A DNA stretch of 64,000 nt from Breviolum minutum Mf 1.05b.01 (taxonomy: Eukaryota; Sar; Dinophyceae; Suessiales; Symbiodiniaceae). Shown here one piece after another: positions 1-12,240 of this stretch (position 1 is the first letter of the stretch; each line of letters starts with the position of its first letter). The stretch spans positions 194,744 through 258,743 of the forward strand of contig DF239041.1 in the NCBI GenBank assembly GCA_000507305.1. The letters are read 5' to 3'. A program made the translations under genes and the position numbers. The notes under the pieces are model-generated. The model saw only the letters and a list, made by a program, of their open reading frames with translations, searched no databases and was not told the origin of the DNA.

Positions 1-68
1 GCAGCAGCTCCGCATGTTGTTCCTTTTTGTTCTTTTGAGATTTGTTCTTTGGCTTTGCTGCTGCGCTG

Positions 69-834
69 ATGTGGCCTCCGTCCACGTGGGAGGAGCAGCA
101 ACCCCTAGAGGCGTGGCAAGCGCATCTTGAGAGTTGACATGTGCAGAAATGTTTTTTTGGCAGGAGCCTCCGAAGCGCGAGCGGGAACAGGATGTTGGAT
201 TTTGATGACCATTTTCCAAAACCTGCAGCTGAAGCTTCAAGCTTGGCTAGTTTTTTTTCCGGCCACCGATCGTGTTTTCAATGCTGTTAAAAGTACCTTA
301 GATGCAGGACGGGAAGGAAACGGTCAGGGAGGAGGGGAAGAATCATGTGCGGGGCAGGTTGAGCTTGTTAAAAACAGTGGCCCGACTGTTTGCTGTATGC
401 TTTGAGGTGTTCATGCCGGCTTTGGATACCATCGTCCTGGAGACTGCGCCATGGGCCGGCTATTGCTGCAAGGCTCGCCGCGTTTAGCCGTTCACTTCTC
501 TCTGTCTTTGTTTGATCCTTGCAGGGATGTGGCATTACCAGCTGTCCGCTGGGCCTCGATCCAAATGGGACTGCCCTGCTTTGCTTAAATCTCAGATGAT
601 GCGCGGGGTGTTGCGCGGCTTGAAAGAAGCAGCTTCCAGGATACCTTCACCAGTGTGTCTTTGCGGACCCATGCCATGGACGAGGAGTTCAGGTTCTTCG
701 AAACGCCGGATGCCGGTGCCCAATATGTCGGAGAAGATGCAGAGGAGAGGTGCTGGCAATCTGAGCGAGACAAGGCGGTGCAACGTCAAACACGCCTTGA
801 CAAGCATCTTGAGGCTGCTCGGACTTTTTCATAA
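69..834 (+). CDS. 3' part of a small charged-protein gene, four exons, in-frame stop
   Basis: Four exon-like blocks join in one frame: 69-128 (ATG at 69, rich in W, E and Q; GA donor at 129, or a GC donor at 111), 164-190 (polypyrimidine tract then CAG acceptor; EPPKREREQ), 308-357 (CAG acceptor, GT donor; K/E/R-rich) and 525-834 (CAG acceptor, TAA at 832). The phases match: the third exon ends with AG and the fourth supplies G for an Arg codon. The last exon has strong G/C bias at third positions, but TAA at 586-588 interrupts it in frame. Either translation ends there, giving a peptide near 65 residues, or this is a nonsense-mutated copy. Downstream of the TAA the frame stays open for 81 codons with an acidic, Q/R-rich tail. 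No family is recognised. The start at 69 is a guess, because the first exon could be internal and extend left of the window. Confidence 0.5.
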
Positions 835-1760
835 TTTGGTGGAATCGAGTTTCACCGTTGTTTTAGAGCATGTGTTTTTCATGATCCAAAAAGAGTTTCA
901 ACAGATTTTATTTGGTGGCATCCCGACTTCCAGGAATTTAACATAGTAATTGTTGATTCGTATTCGCCTTGGCAAACTCTTAGAGTTACTAAGTTCCAGC
1001 TAGAGACCACCCCAGCAGTACAGTGATCATAGGGAAAATGGTGGGAAAACCCTTGGGATGGAAACTCCATATATTCACCTTATATCACGTGGGTATTTTG
1101 TTTTTTTCCCCTTTTGTAAAGGGCTCCAACATGAGGTGTTTAACAGCTAGAGGCCCCCATCCCAAGGGTTTTCCCATCTTTTTCAATATGAAGTGAAAAT
1201 GATTACCCAAAGCCGTCGGAGGAGCTCAGCAAAAATGACGAGGAGAGACTGGGGAACGACAAACAAGCCGGGAAAGTGACGTTGAGGGGAAATTCAAAAT
1301 GAATCAAAACCCATACCATCCATTGGACTGGTATATTTACCTACATTCAGTTGATTTCTGCGGCAAAAATAGGTATAGATATAGCAGACATGGGTCCTAT
1401 GGGACAGAGAAATACGTTCATGAATCTCAAGTCGGCGGCTCAGTGTCAGCGAATATTGATTTTTGAAACAAGAAAACATCACCAAAACTTTGAATTGTGT
1501 GTTGAAAGACTCCCAATGGACAAAAAAAACTTAAGAGGACTTAAACATACATGACATATCGCCCTGCAAATGAGATGAAAATTGGTACAGGTTGAATCAA
1601 CCGGAAAAGAAAAGAGAGTCCAACAGAAACACCATAACGAGACCCTGGAAGTCAACCAAACCGACCAAAAAAATCATATCTTCCTGATCTAACGTAGCCC
1701 TTTCCTCGGCACCAAAATTGAAGATTCCTATGGTTGGATATGTTAATTCCCTGAAGGATA

Positions 1761-1906
1761 CTTGGAGGATCATCCCATTTAGTAACTAGGAAGTAACCCC
1801 CAGTTAAAATCCATTTAGGCCATTTGGAAGGGGAACGTTGCCCCAGTTAGAGGACTTACTAACCATAGTTGAAAACTACCTGCAAGTCATGGGATGATCC
1901 TCCAAA
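1761..1906. repeat. FB-B foldback copy
   Basis: Family definition: CTTGGAGGATCATCCCATGA, CTTGTAAGTAGTTA, GGGCTTACTAACCATGG-like centre, CCATTTGGAAGGGGAAC, and the mirror TCATGGGATGATCCTCCAAG. About 130-160 bp. Confidence 0.85.
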
Positions 1907-2645
1907 TAGTTCGGAATTTATGAAAGATAAAATCTCCCCAAAATTTTGTGGCTCTTTCACCCAGCATATCATCACCACTCTCCAAAGCTGCCTATTTTTC
2001 GAGAGAACTCTTGACAAACTTATGGTAAATTTGAGGGATTTCCCCTTGGGTTTGCTGAATTTTTACGGTGATGTCTGTACCAAAATTCTGAAGCTTGGGA
2101 GTTGTGGCTACTTGGCACACCTTAGGAATCGTCTTGTCCCTTATACCCAAACTTCCCCCCGAAGTTTAACAGCTAAAACCATTGAAAAATGGTGTGAAAG
2201 GAAGACGAGACAATTTCCTATTGGGTTTCGGTAGGGGCGGATCTCCGGGTATCCCCCCTGATCGTGGTGATTGGTCGGGAGGTTTTTCCATGTAACCCAC
2301 TGAGAGTTGGGTATCCGCCTTCAGTCCCGCAAAACCTAAGTTTTGCATTGAAAATTCTGGTCATTTTTGTTTGATCTGTTTTGTCACCATGGGATGAATT
2401 TTCTCAACATGATCTGAAACAGGCCCCACCATTTGGTAGGAAGATTTTGCTTCGCGGGGGGTCACTTTTTGAAAAAGTTCTCATGGCCCTGCCTACCGTC
2501 CAATGGGCAATTCACCCCGCTCGTGGATTTCTTTTTTTGGTGATTTGTTACGGATTCTACAATGTTAAAAGATGTTAAAAGGAGATTTCATCTTCAACCA
2601 TCAGTTTCTGGGGGATGTGTTAGTTTTCACGGAGGTTAATGTTAA

Positions 2646-2738
2646 AGGTGATATTTTACGGATGATTCTACCATGGTATATCATGGAAACCCACCATTTG
2701 GGAGAAGATTTTTGGAACTTTTCCAAGCATCGAACATG
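2646..2738. repeat. FB-D fragment
   Basis: ATATTTTACGGATGATTCTA through TTTTCCAAGCATCGAACATG; the left end is missing. Confidence 0.6.
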
Positions 2739-4084
2739 TGCACTTTGAATCATGTCGTTTGGGAGCATATCCGTTGCCATTTGGGTGGGGGATCTGAATT
2801 TGTTTGTTTGAGATAACCTCCATGTAATCCCCTAAAGTCACTAGCAGCTAGGTGGGAGCACACCAAAAAAAAAAAACAATATTTTGGTGGATAACACCCC
2901 CAACACAAAACTCCAGCATGTCTATGGCCTCCACTTGACTTCCCCTAAATTCTTCACCCAAAATAACTCCGGGATGTTTTTTCCGCAGGTGGAAACGCGC
3001 ATTGCAGAGAAGGTAGTGAATGATCCACAGTTTAGCAGTGGCAAATTCTTGGTCTCTTGGCCTCATCAACCGGGACGTGGGCCCCCGCCTGCGCCCGAAA
3101 AAAAAAAGGCCTTGTTAAGGGAAACCAATGGATTTTCATAAGCTCTGATCATAAGGCCGGCTATTTCTTGGGGCGGTTTGGTTGATTAGCCATGAATAAC
3201 ATGCATATATCAATTTATGACCGTCTACTGCTGGTAACGATCGGTTGTATCCATGGGTTATCTTTAATCCCTTTTTTAGTCGGTTGTAAGTCCCACAAAT
3301 ACGATGTATATATAAATCGGTTGTAATCCAACTTACTATAGTAATTGACTTGTATACACACCCTAGTAGGGTTGATTTTGACGTACTCAAATGTAACTTG
3401 CATTTTTTTGCAGGGGTGGGGTACCAACCACTTTTCAGTTGCGGAAACAGTTCTGTCCTATCAAATATCAACTTAGATGGACAAAAGCTGTGGAATCAAA
3501 CACAACATCTGAGTTTAACTTGGGAGAGCAGCCTTTTGATATACTAAGTTATACCAACTATCATCAATTACACTACCCCCTACGAAAACTTGACATTTTG
3601 AACCCAAAAATATAGGTTTGGTTCAGATGATTTTCCTGATTTTCAGGTGAACCATGCTAGTTTCCAGGGGAGTAGTCGGTGGTTTCAAATATTTTGTATC
3701 TTTCCCCAGAAACATGGTGAAAAGATTACCTCGCTCGAAAACCAGCATACTTTTTAGACTTAGATGGGTGGCAAGGACACCCACCTACTATGACAAGCAT
3801 CAACTTCACCTTTGCCAGGTGTTGTTTTGTTGTTTTTTTGATACGGGATGTATAGGAAACAAGGGTGATTCACAAATCCCCAAGATGAAAAACAACTCAG
3901 AACTTCCTTCAGGTCAATGGCATTGCTGGCCTTTTGATGTACATGCACCTCGGGCCGCATGAAAAAACACAAACAAAACGACCTGAGTCGGTTGAGTTGG
4001 GAGAGTCCGAAATGGAGGGATGTTGGAGGAGGGGAGGTTCGTTGAGCACAGCAGCATCCGAAAGTCAGGGGTCAAAGTAGGTCG

Positions 4085-4200
4085 CGGCCGAAAAACACGA
4101 GCTGGGCCCCCAAAAGATGCCGGCTAGTAAGGGAAATTGCCGGCGATTTCAGGGAAATCAAGGTTGGTGAAATGTTATAATTTGACCATCTAAAGGATTT
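4085..4200. repeat. FB-O repeat copy
   Basis: GGCCGAAAAACACGAGCTGG to TATAATTTGACCATC. Confidence 0.6.
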
Positions 4201-4490
4201 GTTTGTTGATTTCCATCATAGGAATGTCAGGAGCCCAAAACCTCCCCAATTTCCATGTTTCCCGCAAGAAAACAGCTTGGCCTTAGTAAGGGATTGTTAA
4301 CTACCATTAAGGCTTTATTTCATTGGGGAGGTACCTTGACACTCCCATGAATTTCAAGAAATTTCTGGTGGTTCTCTAAAAAACAGCTATATGAAGAGTT
4401 TGTCAATCCAGGATTATCTTGGGATTATTTTAGATTACCATAAGGTATGGCAGGATTGATTAGAGAAGTGGTACTTCGATTTGATTTTAG

Positions 4491-4902
4491 AGATCTGCGG
4501 AAGATCGAGGAAGGAGAGGAGCGAGAGACAGAGAATTGGAGGAGTTGGAAAGGAGATGCAATGCGTTGAGTGAAGCGCTTAATCATGGCAACCGAGGATC
4601 TATTGGCTGGGAAGACGTCGGGAGAAGGTATCGGGACGTTGCCCAATCCAATAGGGATGTGATTAGAGATGCACTCCAACAAATCGGAATAGGACCTGTG
4701 ACCACTGGAGGAGTGGTAGAGGGAAATAACGTCAGTTTTGGGAATGCAGATCAAGAAGAACTTCCGGAAGAAGGACCTGAAGAAGAGGAGAATCCGGAGG
4801 GCTATATCGACAGGATTTTGGCGGATGAGTTCGGAGACCTCGAAGAATTATTAGAACAGTTGATTCAAAGAGGAATGATGTCTGAAGACCAGGCACAGAG
4901 CG
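4491..4902 (+). CDS. internal exon, acidic coiled-coil-like protein, unknown function
   Basis: Open for 137 codons between a TTTTAG acceptor (ending 4490) and a CG|GTAAAA donor (4903). There is no ATG near its left end, and a TAG sits directly before the acceptor AG, which fits an internal exon. The N-terminal half is rich in R, E and D with heptad-like spacing (EELERRCNALSEAL). The C-terminal third is very acidic (EELPEEGPEEEENPEG) and is followed by a second helix-like acidic segment (DLEELLEQLIQRG). The exon is much more GC-rich and free of stops than its surroundings. It ends in phase 1, and the next exon must lie in or beyond the assembly gap. Alternatively it is a fragment of a mobile-element protein. 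No family recognised. Confidence 0.55.
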
Positions 4903-5411
4903 GTAAAACGCTCCCCAAATAGTTGGCCTTATGAAGGGTTTCTTAAGGTGGGATTATGAAAAATTCCAGAGTTCATCTTGGATTTCGGTTGGTTGTGGTG
5001 TGACGCCCAAAGGGTTGGATTGCTGGCGTTTGAGGAAAACAAAAAGCTGGATATTTTAAGATCCAAGTTGATGTCCCTTTGAAAAGAATATCCCCGAAAC
5101 TTGGAACTAACATCACGTTAATGTGTATATATATACTTACTTGGCCAATAGCTAAACTTTAAACTTTTTGGGATTGCGTATTTAGTAGAGAAAATATGGT
5201 TCAAGCTTTTATTTCAGGGTCCATTGAGTATATATATATATAGGTATACATATATATATATATATACCAGTAGTGCCCGGACAAGCCGGGGGCGGAAGTT
5301 TCAAAGAAAAAAAACTATAAGTCAAAGAAAGAATTTGCCTATAGAATGCGCGCAAGGCGACCGACCAGCGCGATGCCCAAACCATTTCTTTCCTGTGAAC
5401 GAGCCTTCTGC
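4903..5411. other. non-coding flank of the gap
   Basis: AT-rich sequence with a short TA-repeat cluster near 5228-5269 and no coding signal. Confidence 0.5.
5227..5269. repeat. (TA)n microsatellite cluster
   Basis: Two TA runs separated by a short GGTATACA spacer, visible directly. Confidence 0.9.
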
Positions 5412-6107
5412 NNNNNNNNNNNNNNNNNNNNNNNNNNNNNNNNNNNNNNNNNNNNNNNNNNNNNNNNNNNNNNNNNNNNNNNNNNNNNNNNNNNNNNNNN
5501 NNNNNNNNNNNNNNNNNNNNNNNNNNNNNNNNNNNNNNNNNNNNNNNNNNNNNNNNNNNNNNNNNNNNNNNNNNNNNNNNNNNNNNNNNNNNNNNNNNNN
5601 NNNNNNNNNNNNNNNNNNNNNNNNNNNNNNNNNNNNNNNNNNNNNNNNNNNNNNNNNNNNNNNNNNNNNNNNNNNNNNNNNNNNNNNNNNNNNNNNNNNN
5701 NNNNNNNNNNNNNNNNNNNNNNNNNNNNNNNNNNNNNNNNNNNNNNNNNNNNNNNNNNNNNNNNNNNNNNNNNNNNNNNNNNNNNNNNNNNNNNNNNNNN
5801 NNNNNNNNNNNNNNNNNNNNNNNNNNNNNNNNNNNNNNNNNNNNNNNNNNNNNNNNNNNNNNNNNNNNNNNNNNNNNNNNNNNNNNNNNNNNNNNNNNNN
5901 NNNNNNNNNNNNNNNNNNNNNNNNNNNNNNNNNNNNNNNNNNNNNNNNNNNNNNNNNNNNNNNNNNNNNNNNNNNNNNNNNNNNNNNNNNNNNNNNNNNN
6001 NNNNNNNNNNNNNNNNNNNNNNNNNNNNNNNNNNNNNNNNNNNNNNNNNNNNNNNNNNNNNNNNNNNNNNNNNNNNNNNNNNNNNNNNNNNNNNNNNNNN
6101 NNNNNNN
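5412..6107. other. assembly gap (N run)
   Basis: A run of 696 Ns. The long open frames that cross it are artefacts of translating N. Confidence 0.99.
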
Positions 6108-6504
6108 CTACGACTACTACTGCTAGGACTACTATTCCTGTCAGGCTACCCAAAAGTTCGTATATCGGAAGTTTGCGACTAAACTTCCTTTGATTATGCA
6201 TATACCTGAATCTTCCTTTTGTGTGTAAAATGTGTGCCGAAATTCACCCCAAAAAAAACACCAAAAGGCAGATTTTTTACATATTTGGAAGATCCAGGTA
6301 TATAGAATATATACATCCCCTACCAAGCAAAGTATTTTTATTGGAAGATGTTTTTTTTCTTTTCAGATGCTATGACGTGTTAGTTTTTTCTGAAGGGTAA
6401 TATGCTTCTTAAAAGTGTGGTTGAACCATTCAACTATCACCAACCAGTGGGTGTTGTTTCTCGTTTCTTGTGTTATGGGGTGATTGTGTAACTTGCTGGT
6501 CAAA

Positions 6505-6608
6505 TCACAGCGACCTCACACGACCTCACCCGAAACTGTAGCTAAGGAAGGGAAATCCCCTTATTTCAGGGAAATCTAGGTTCGTGAAATATGATAATTT
6601 GGCCAGAA
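6505..6608. repeat. FB-O repeat copy
   Basis: GGAAATCCCCTTATTTCAGG to GATAATTTGGCCAG. Confidence 0.6.
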
Positions 6609-6979
6609 CTTGCATTCTGTCATTAGATTCATCACCATGCGGGCAATGCTTCACCACCTGGCGGGGAAGTGGCCACACACTGTCACTTTTGTCACTTTTT
6701 GAGCGGCGATGATGACTAACACAGGGGTCATGAAATTATTGATATTGGTGGGATCAACGCATCTATGGTAATTTTGAGTGAATTTTGAGTGATTTCCTAA
6801 AAGAGATACCAAATCTTGGCAAACCTTAAAAGTAATCATGTAATCCATGTAATCCCCTTCCTTATACCTTCTACAGCCTCTGTTTGTTTCCTGGGGTTTG
6901 GAAAGATAGTCGTTCAGTTACTACCTTAAATGCATGCAAATAGACCGGTTCCAACCCTCTGGTGCATCGTCTCCCCCAG

Positions 6980-7082
6980 GTGGTGTGATTTGCTGGGACG
7001 TCCCATGTATCCGTTCGTGGCCTACGTGGCATTGTTGATGTCCCCTTTGCGCTTGGGCTGGTCTATGTCGGAACGATGCGAG
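6980..7082 (+). CDS. internal exon with a probable membrane segment, unknown protein
   Basis: Bounded by a CCCCCAG acceptor and a GAG|GTACCC donor, with AG|G at the acceptor. The open frame encodes 34 residues, including a hydrophobic stretch (YPFVAYVALLMSPLRLGW) long enough for one membrane pass. It ends in phase 0, which matches the start of the exon at 9885. It lies 7.4 kb upstream of the first DGAT2 exon on the same strand, so it could belong to a separate upstream gene or to a long N-terminal extension; the sequence does not decide. Confidence 0.55.
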
Positions 7083-7859
7083 GTACCCGTGTGTTTTGTT
7101 GGATGTTGGATGATGGTGGTGAAAAAAATAGTTGATCTTGGTGGTGAAAAGAAATCCAGGTTGCATTTTTTCAAAAGAAGACAAGCTTGGAAATTCAAGG
7201 GGCCCTTCTTCATTGTTTTTTGCGGTGATTTTTTGGAGGGGCATGTAACAAAAATTGATTACCAATGTTATGTGGGGACAGTATTTCAGAAACCAGTATT
7301 GCAAGGATCCAAAAATTAAGGAATCAGGGGTGTTCAAATGTTTGCCTATTTTCCCTTCCTTTGTGGGCGGAAAATTTACGATTTCCGTTGTTTTTAACGC
7401 ATGTTTTTCGCCAATTTCATCGCGACCTCGGCTGCTGGTGCAAGATCCCTCAACTTGGTGGTGGTTTAGTAAGGGAATTTGACGCCCAAAAATGCCCAAC
7501 AAAAAAATGCCAATTTTAGGAACAAAAAATTAACACCCCCGAAGTTTAACACTTCGCCCCTTTTCAAAGGAAGCATTTCAAAAGGAAAGGATGTTCTTCC
7601 AACCATCATTTTTCAAGGGCTATGTTTAATTTCAAGGGATCCCAATGATTTGGATGGTTCTAATGAATGGAAACCACCGTAGGAGGTGAGTTTTTCTTAG
7701 TCAAACTTGATAGCTTGCTAGCTCTACGAATCTGGGGTCATGAATTTCATGCGTGCATCAGAGCAGATCGTATCTGAAATCTCAGATTCCAAAATTTGGA
7801 AAAACTGAGCAGTGAAAACAAAAACACAGTACTTGGATGTTGCAGAAAATTGGGATCAA

Positions 7860-7975
7860 AGGTGATCGGATCAGTGGGTGAAGAAACCCAAGGAATACCC
7901 CATGTATACATTAAAGTATAGGTTATAACCCATTGACTAACCATTGATCCTAACTTCTGTCCCGGGACATCCAAG
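7860..7975. repeat. FB-K copy
   Basis: Right end TCCTAACTTCTGTCCCGGGA then CATCCAAGTA, closest to the copy at 19925. Confidence 0.65.
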
Positions 7976-8375
7976 TACCTGGATAATAATTAGCCTTGAG
8001 AGTCGAACTCAATTATTTGTTTGGGTGAATGACCGGTCAGCCCGAATATCAATTGTTGTAATCTGCCCTGTGCTATTGGGGGAGCGATAATGGTCGCCAG
8101 GGATGATGCATTTTCCCACTAGGAGCTAAGGAACCCCAGAATCTGTAATGGTTTTACTTCAACAATTCCAGGGCATACTGTTCTTTTAATGGTCTTTGCG
8201 TGTTTGACTTGCAGAGGTAGTGTTTTACTATTGGTTTATGGGGGTAAAGTTGATAGGAGATTCATGAACACCTGGTTTTCCTAGGTGAGTTTGTGGTTGG
8301 GGGTAATTGTCTTTGAGGACTACCCCTTGCCAAGACTTGAGGATTACAAGTGTCCCACCCTAAGATCACCAAAAG

Positions 8376-8511
8376 GTTCAGGTACCTAAAATGGAGGTAC
8401 TGAACCTTATAAGGATACTTTGGGGGTGGGTTTCCCCTTACATAAGCCTGACATACAGCTTATATTGGGTTCCGTACCTCCATTTTAGGTCCCTGAAATG
8501 TTTGGTGATAA
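8376..8511. repeat. FB-E foldback copy
   Basis: GGTTCAGGTACCTAAAATGG to CCTGAAATGTTTGGTG. Confidence 0.8.
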
Positions 8512-8702
8512 GAATCCTGACCCCTCAAAAGTGGCTATTTTGAGGACCCTGACCCCCGCTATAGAGATTCAAACCCCTTTAGAGGAGGGACTTTTTTGGG
8601 GACCTTCATCAATCAACCAACAAAATCATCAGGATTCCATTCGGCGCTTAACTTTCAGAGCATTGTCAAAATCCCAGATGGTCAATGTATGGTAGATTGA
8701 CC

Positions 8703-8855
8703 TACAAGGTGGGCCCCTAGTCCTGGTAGTTATAAATGGGAATTATAACTATAACTATTATCTATAAGCCCTATAAGTAGGGTTATAACCCCTAGTTACT
8801 CATGTACAAAATAAGACCCAAATTCATAAAGTGCTTTCCGGGGCCCACTTCGTAG
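8703..8855. repeat. FB-J foldback copy
   Basis: CAAGGTGGGCCCCTAG to TTTCCGGGGCCCACTTCG, with TAGGGTTATAACCCCTAG inside. Confidence 0.8.
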
Positions 8856-9884
8856 GAACAAACTTCCGAAAGGTCCGCTCGATTATTTCCATCTACTTCT
8901 TTGTTGCTTGGATGCGTTTTAAAAAAAACGACGGAGAGTTGTGGGTGTTGTGATGCGCATGGGGGTTTCACTGGGGATATGTCACACCTATAAGTCGTGG
9001 AGTTATAACAGTACTTATAGCTGGTTTTTGGGCCCACCTCGTAGAAGAATTCCAAATTGAGGTGGTTTCTTCCAAACTGCAAGTTATGACCGAAAGCATG
9101 ACCGATCGCAACAAGTAATATCGGTGGCCTCTTATTTTGGGTTCCAAAAAAAAGATAGGTGAAATAGAAACAAAGCAACAATGGAGTTTTTCCCATCCAC
9201 CTGGTACCCGAAAGCCAACGAGTTTTAATGGTAGTGGAAATGGTGAAAAATCCACCCATTTTTCTTTATGCAATGATTTGGAGTCATTCAACTCACGCGT
9301 ATTCTTTAAATATCTTTAAATCGGTATGATATAAATGCACTCTATTCATTATGTAAAAATCGTCGATGTTACTCGGTATTATATGACAATATGCTTTGTT
9401 CATTTCCCCTAATGTAGGATTTTCAAATAGCAAAAAATCTGTGAAACCACCAGCTACACCTAACCGGAAGCTCGCAGAAACTGCTTCTTTATGAGCATGA
9501 CTGTTGTAGCAGTTTATTCCAAACATTGGCGAGTCCCATGTTACTCCTACTGTCAGTGGAAAGACAAACTGCCCCCAGAATCACTGGATCCTGCTATAGA
9601 GGGGTTTGGATGTGTATAGCAGGGGTCTGGGATCTGGAAACCACCAGTTTTGAGATCCCATGATTCTTAGGGTGGAAGAAATTCGGATCTCTGAAAATTC
9701 TTGTTGCCGATACTGTATGTGGGACAGGAGTTGGTAGGACTCTGGCGTGTAAATTCCCACGTTGATTTTTTCGCCAGTCCACCATGCCCTTCTTGGTCAC
9801 AGCTCATATCCAAAGTCTTGAGTCCCAAAAACTGGAATGCAGTGAATACTCTCTTGCTGTTTTGCACCTGTTTTCTATCGATAG

Positions 9885-10056
9885 GGCGGCATTGAAGAAC
9901 GTTTCAGGCATGATTTCCCACCTACACTGGGAGATTGTCAAAAATATTGCGGTTGCGTTAGTTGGCAAATATGTACAGACATTGATTTTGGATCCATCGC
10001 AACTCTGGATTCTTTTTGCGATGCTGCCGTAAGCAGTGGTGATCGGATCATGCAAG
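9885..10056 (+). CDS. internal exon of unknown cysteine-containing protein
   Basis: Runs from an ATAG|GGC acceptor to a CAAG|GTAAAT donor: 57 codons plus one base, no stop. An in-frame TAG directly precedes the exon, so it cannot extend left. It encodes an acidic start (GGIEERFRHDFPP), a cysteine cluster (DCQKYCGCVSWQIC) and a D/S-rich end (DSFCDAAVSSGDRIMQ). A competing open frame over the same DNA reads through to TAA at 10030-10032, but its borders fit splicing less well. Phase 0 in and phase 1 out, so it joins the exons at 6980-7082 and 10694-10777 without a frame break. No family recognised; the Cys cluster could be a metal site or disulphides. Confidence 0.55.
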
Positions 10057-10693
10057 GTAAATTTCAGCGCAAGAGATTTTCCTTGTAGAAGTCGTTGCCA
10101 CCAATTGAAAAAATGGCGCTTCCTTTTGGATGATAGACCTCTACTTGAAAAAACTAACATAGCCTCTCAAAATGATGGTTGGAAGACGACCCTTTCGTTT
10201 GGAAATCGTCCCTTGTCAGGGCACACGTCAATACTGTTAATTTTTGACACATAGGTGGTGTTCGGTGTTTCCAAAGTTGTTCGGATGTTTTACACTAGAC
10301 CTTTGGGGACAAGATTCCTCCGGCATATTTTTCAATTCGGAAACCGCCGACTGGTTTCCCATGTGATCGGATGTTTAATACTAACAAGTCCGTTGGGCCA
10401 GGGCAAATAACTCTACCACCAATCCTTCAGCTGGGCTTGTAAACTCCTACTATTGGGTTGTTGAGTTTACCTTCTATCATATGGAAGTAATGGGAGTTTA
10501 GACCCGATCGCACAGATATACACTCCATAGTAGTTACCATGGTAACCCACTTTGCCTTCATGTTTGGGGCTATAACTGCTATAACCCATATCTTTAGGGT
10601 TGAAACAACCTTCATTTTCCATGGCTTATTGTCAAAAAAAAACGCATTGGGGATTTTTTTTGGCCAAAAAAACGCTGCGTCGAAGCGGGTCAG

Positions 10694-10777
10694 ATGCTGA
10701 GATCTTCAGTGCGGGTGTTTTGCCTGTTTGGTGTTTGAAGCGTGGAGGTCATCAGCTGTGGTTGGTGGAATGGTCAG
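10694..10777 (+). CDS. internal exon, Nudix-like N-terminal strand (tentative)
   Basis: Acceptor GTCAG before 10694 and GC donor (CAG|GCACTG) after 10777. In the frame set by the exon at 9885 it reads AEIFSAGVLPVWCLKRGG followed by HQLWLVEW. This resembles the opening beta-strands of Nudix hydrolases (small-Ala-Gly-Val-Leu-Pro, then a strand carrying LxLV). The diagnostic Nudix box (GX5EX7REUXEEXGU) was not found nearby, so the family call is only a suggestion. Phase 1 out matches the exon at 13038. Confidence 0.4.
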
Positions 10778-11734
10778 GCACTGGGAGTTTATATATACCC
10801 ATAGGATCCATGAGACGATTGCATATATACCTATACATATTTTCGTTGATTTTTATGAGTAGACGCAGGTAAATATTCCATACACGGATCATATTGAATA
10901 CATGTGTGTATGTACTCATCTTTACATTATTATTTATTACATTTGATTTGTTATGACTTGTTTGGTTATATGACTAAGTGATATAAATGTTTATATTTAT
11001 ATTCAGGCATGCCTAATAACAATGATAAAACCTATTATCACTACTTTTCCAAAGGAGGATTCTTAACCTTCATTGTCCAATGTTACAAGGTTTTGGCAAC
11101 CCCAAATATACCCCAGAAGTCGTTGACACCATTTTGTAGTCAACGGTGATTCCTCTTGGATGGTGATGAAGCCTTACTTGAAAAATATTAATTCGAAAGA
11201 CCAAGCTTTAGAAAAGGGTGCTTGGACATCCAGGGTATACACATATCACAACTATATAGGAGGGAAACAACAACCTTAGAAGTCCAAACCAAACAAGAAA
11301 TGGTTTTTGGATGAAGTATGTAAAGAACTCTTTGCGATCATGCGGCAAAATATATAGTCTTTAGATTTCCTGGGATATTTGAGGTGAAACCATCTTCAAA
11401 CACTCGCACCACTGATCACTAAACCTCGTTCTTTTTTGGGTGATGCTTGATCCGTTCCTACCAACAAATTCATCACATGTTTTGGTGAAATCTGGGCGAC
11501 GAAGTAGATAGCGAAAGTTTTGGAAGTTTTGTCGAATTTTCCGAGCAGCTGGTTCCTCTCACCTTTTGCAACATTTCCACTTTCAAGATTCTATGTTCGG
11601 CAAATGTGGGAGTGGTGAACATGAGCGGGTGCACTTTGCTCTTAAGGAAGGATCCGGCACTAGTTCCAGGGGATGTTTTTGCTGGCTTGCATTTTAGTTA
11701 TACAACCCACCCATAACAAGTGTAATTACGATAG

Positions 11735-12240
11735 GTGTATAGCCCGGGGAGGACCGATCTCGGAGTTGAGGGCTATACAGGACGGTCCTATGTCCCGACA
11801 CAAGCTACGCTCATACACTCTGTCCGTGAAGAAAGAATTGCCCACCGTGGCTTCCAAAACGCCTCGAAACTATCAGGCACCAACACCTTCAAGAACATTG
11901 TTGTATGCGCCGTACTGGGGGACATGGAACCACATACAGGGCGATGTGGGACGTTTTTGTGGTTTTGAGCACGAGAATGGCCAAAAACAACGTGGTCTAT
12001 GCCAGAGTGATTCGGGTTCCTTGCAATGCAATGGGGATCACGCCCACGGAGCACTGCCCATTTGGGGATCGCAATGGATATGGATACAAGAGGTTTTGGA
12101 AGTGAACATTTTGGAAACATGCTTCAGGATTCTGCTGTCACAAAAAGCAGCGATGGAAGAAAGGCGATCAAAGGTGCCCTCAGAGAGCTTCAGTGCAAAT
12201 GTAGAATTTCCAGAAGTCCATTCTGAAAACCCCTCAATTC
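11735..12240 (+). pseudogene. decayed coding-like block, frame-broken
   Basis: GC content and codon texture rise here, but the best-looking reading changes frame at least twice: frame 2 to about 11960, another frame from about 11930 to 12105 (MAKNNVVYARVIRVP), then back from about 12090 to 12225 (SSDGRKAIKGALRELQC). A 237-codon frame spans the block uninterrupted but has an implausible composition. This pattern suggests an intronless copy of a gene or mobile-element protein that has picked up indels. No family recognised. Confidence 0.35.

Larger units (their letters stand above)
835..4490. other. gene-poor stretch with foldback repeats
   Basis: No convincing gene is seen. The stretch holds FB-B at 1761-1906, an FB-D copy at 2646-2738, a worn FB-H-like hairpin at 1309-1404, a partial FB-A at about 3676-3710 and FB-O at 4085-4200. 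A 24-nt exon-like block at 2989-3012 has a CAG acceptor after a pyrimidine run and an AAG|GTAGTG donor, but it is too short to call. Confidence 0.5.
7083..9884. other. non-coding stretch with foldback repeats
   Basis: Holds an FB-F-like half element at 7538-7640, FB-K at 7860-7975, FB-E at 8376-8511 and FB-J at 8703-8855, and no coding signal that I can support. Confidence 0.5.

Noticed and set aside
2989-3012. 24-nt exon with good splice sites
   Set aside because: Too short to separate from chance and joins no other block in a testable way.
4536-4922. Reading the frame at 4.5-4.9 kb as a complete small gene
   Set aside because: It has no ATG near its left end and has splice signals at both ends, so an internal exon is more likely.
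5209-6201. Long open frames of 278-330 codons across 5.2-6.2 kb
   Set aside because: They consist mostly of the N run and are not real reading frames.
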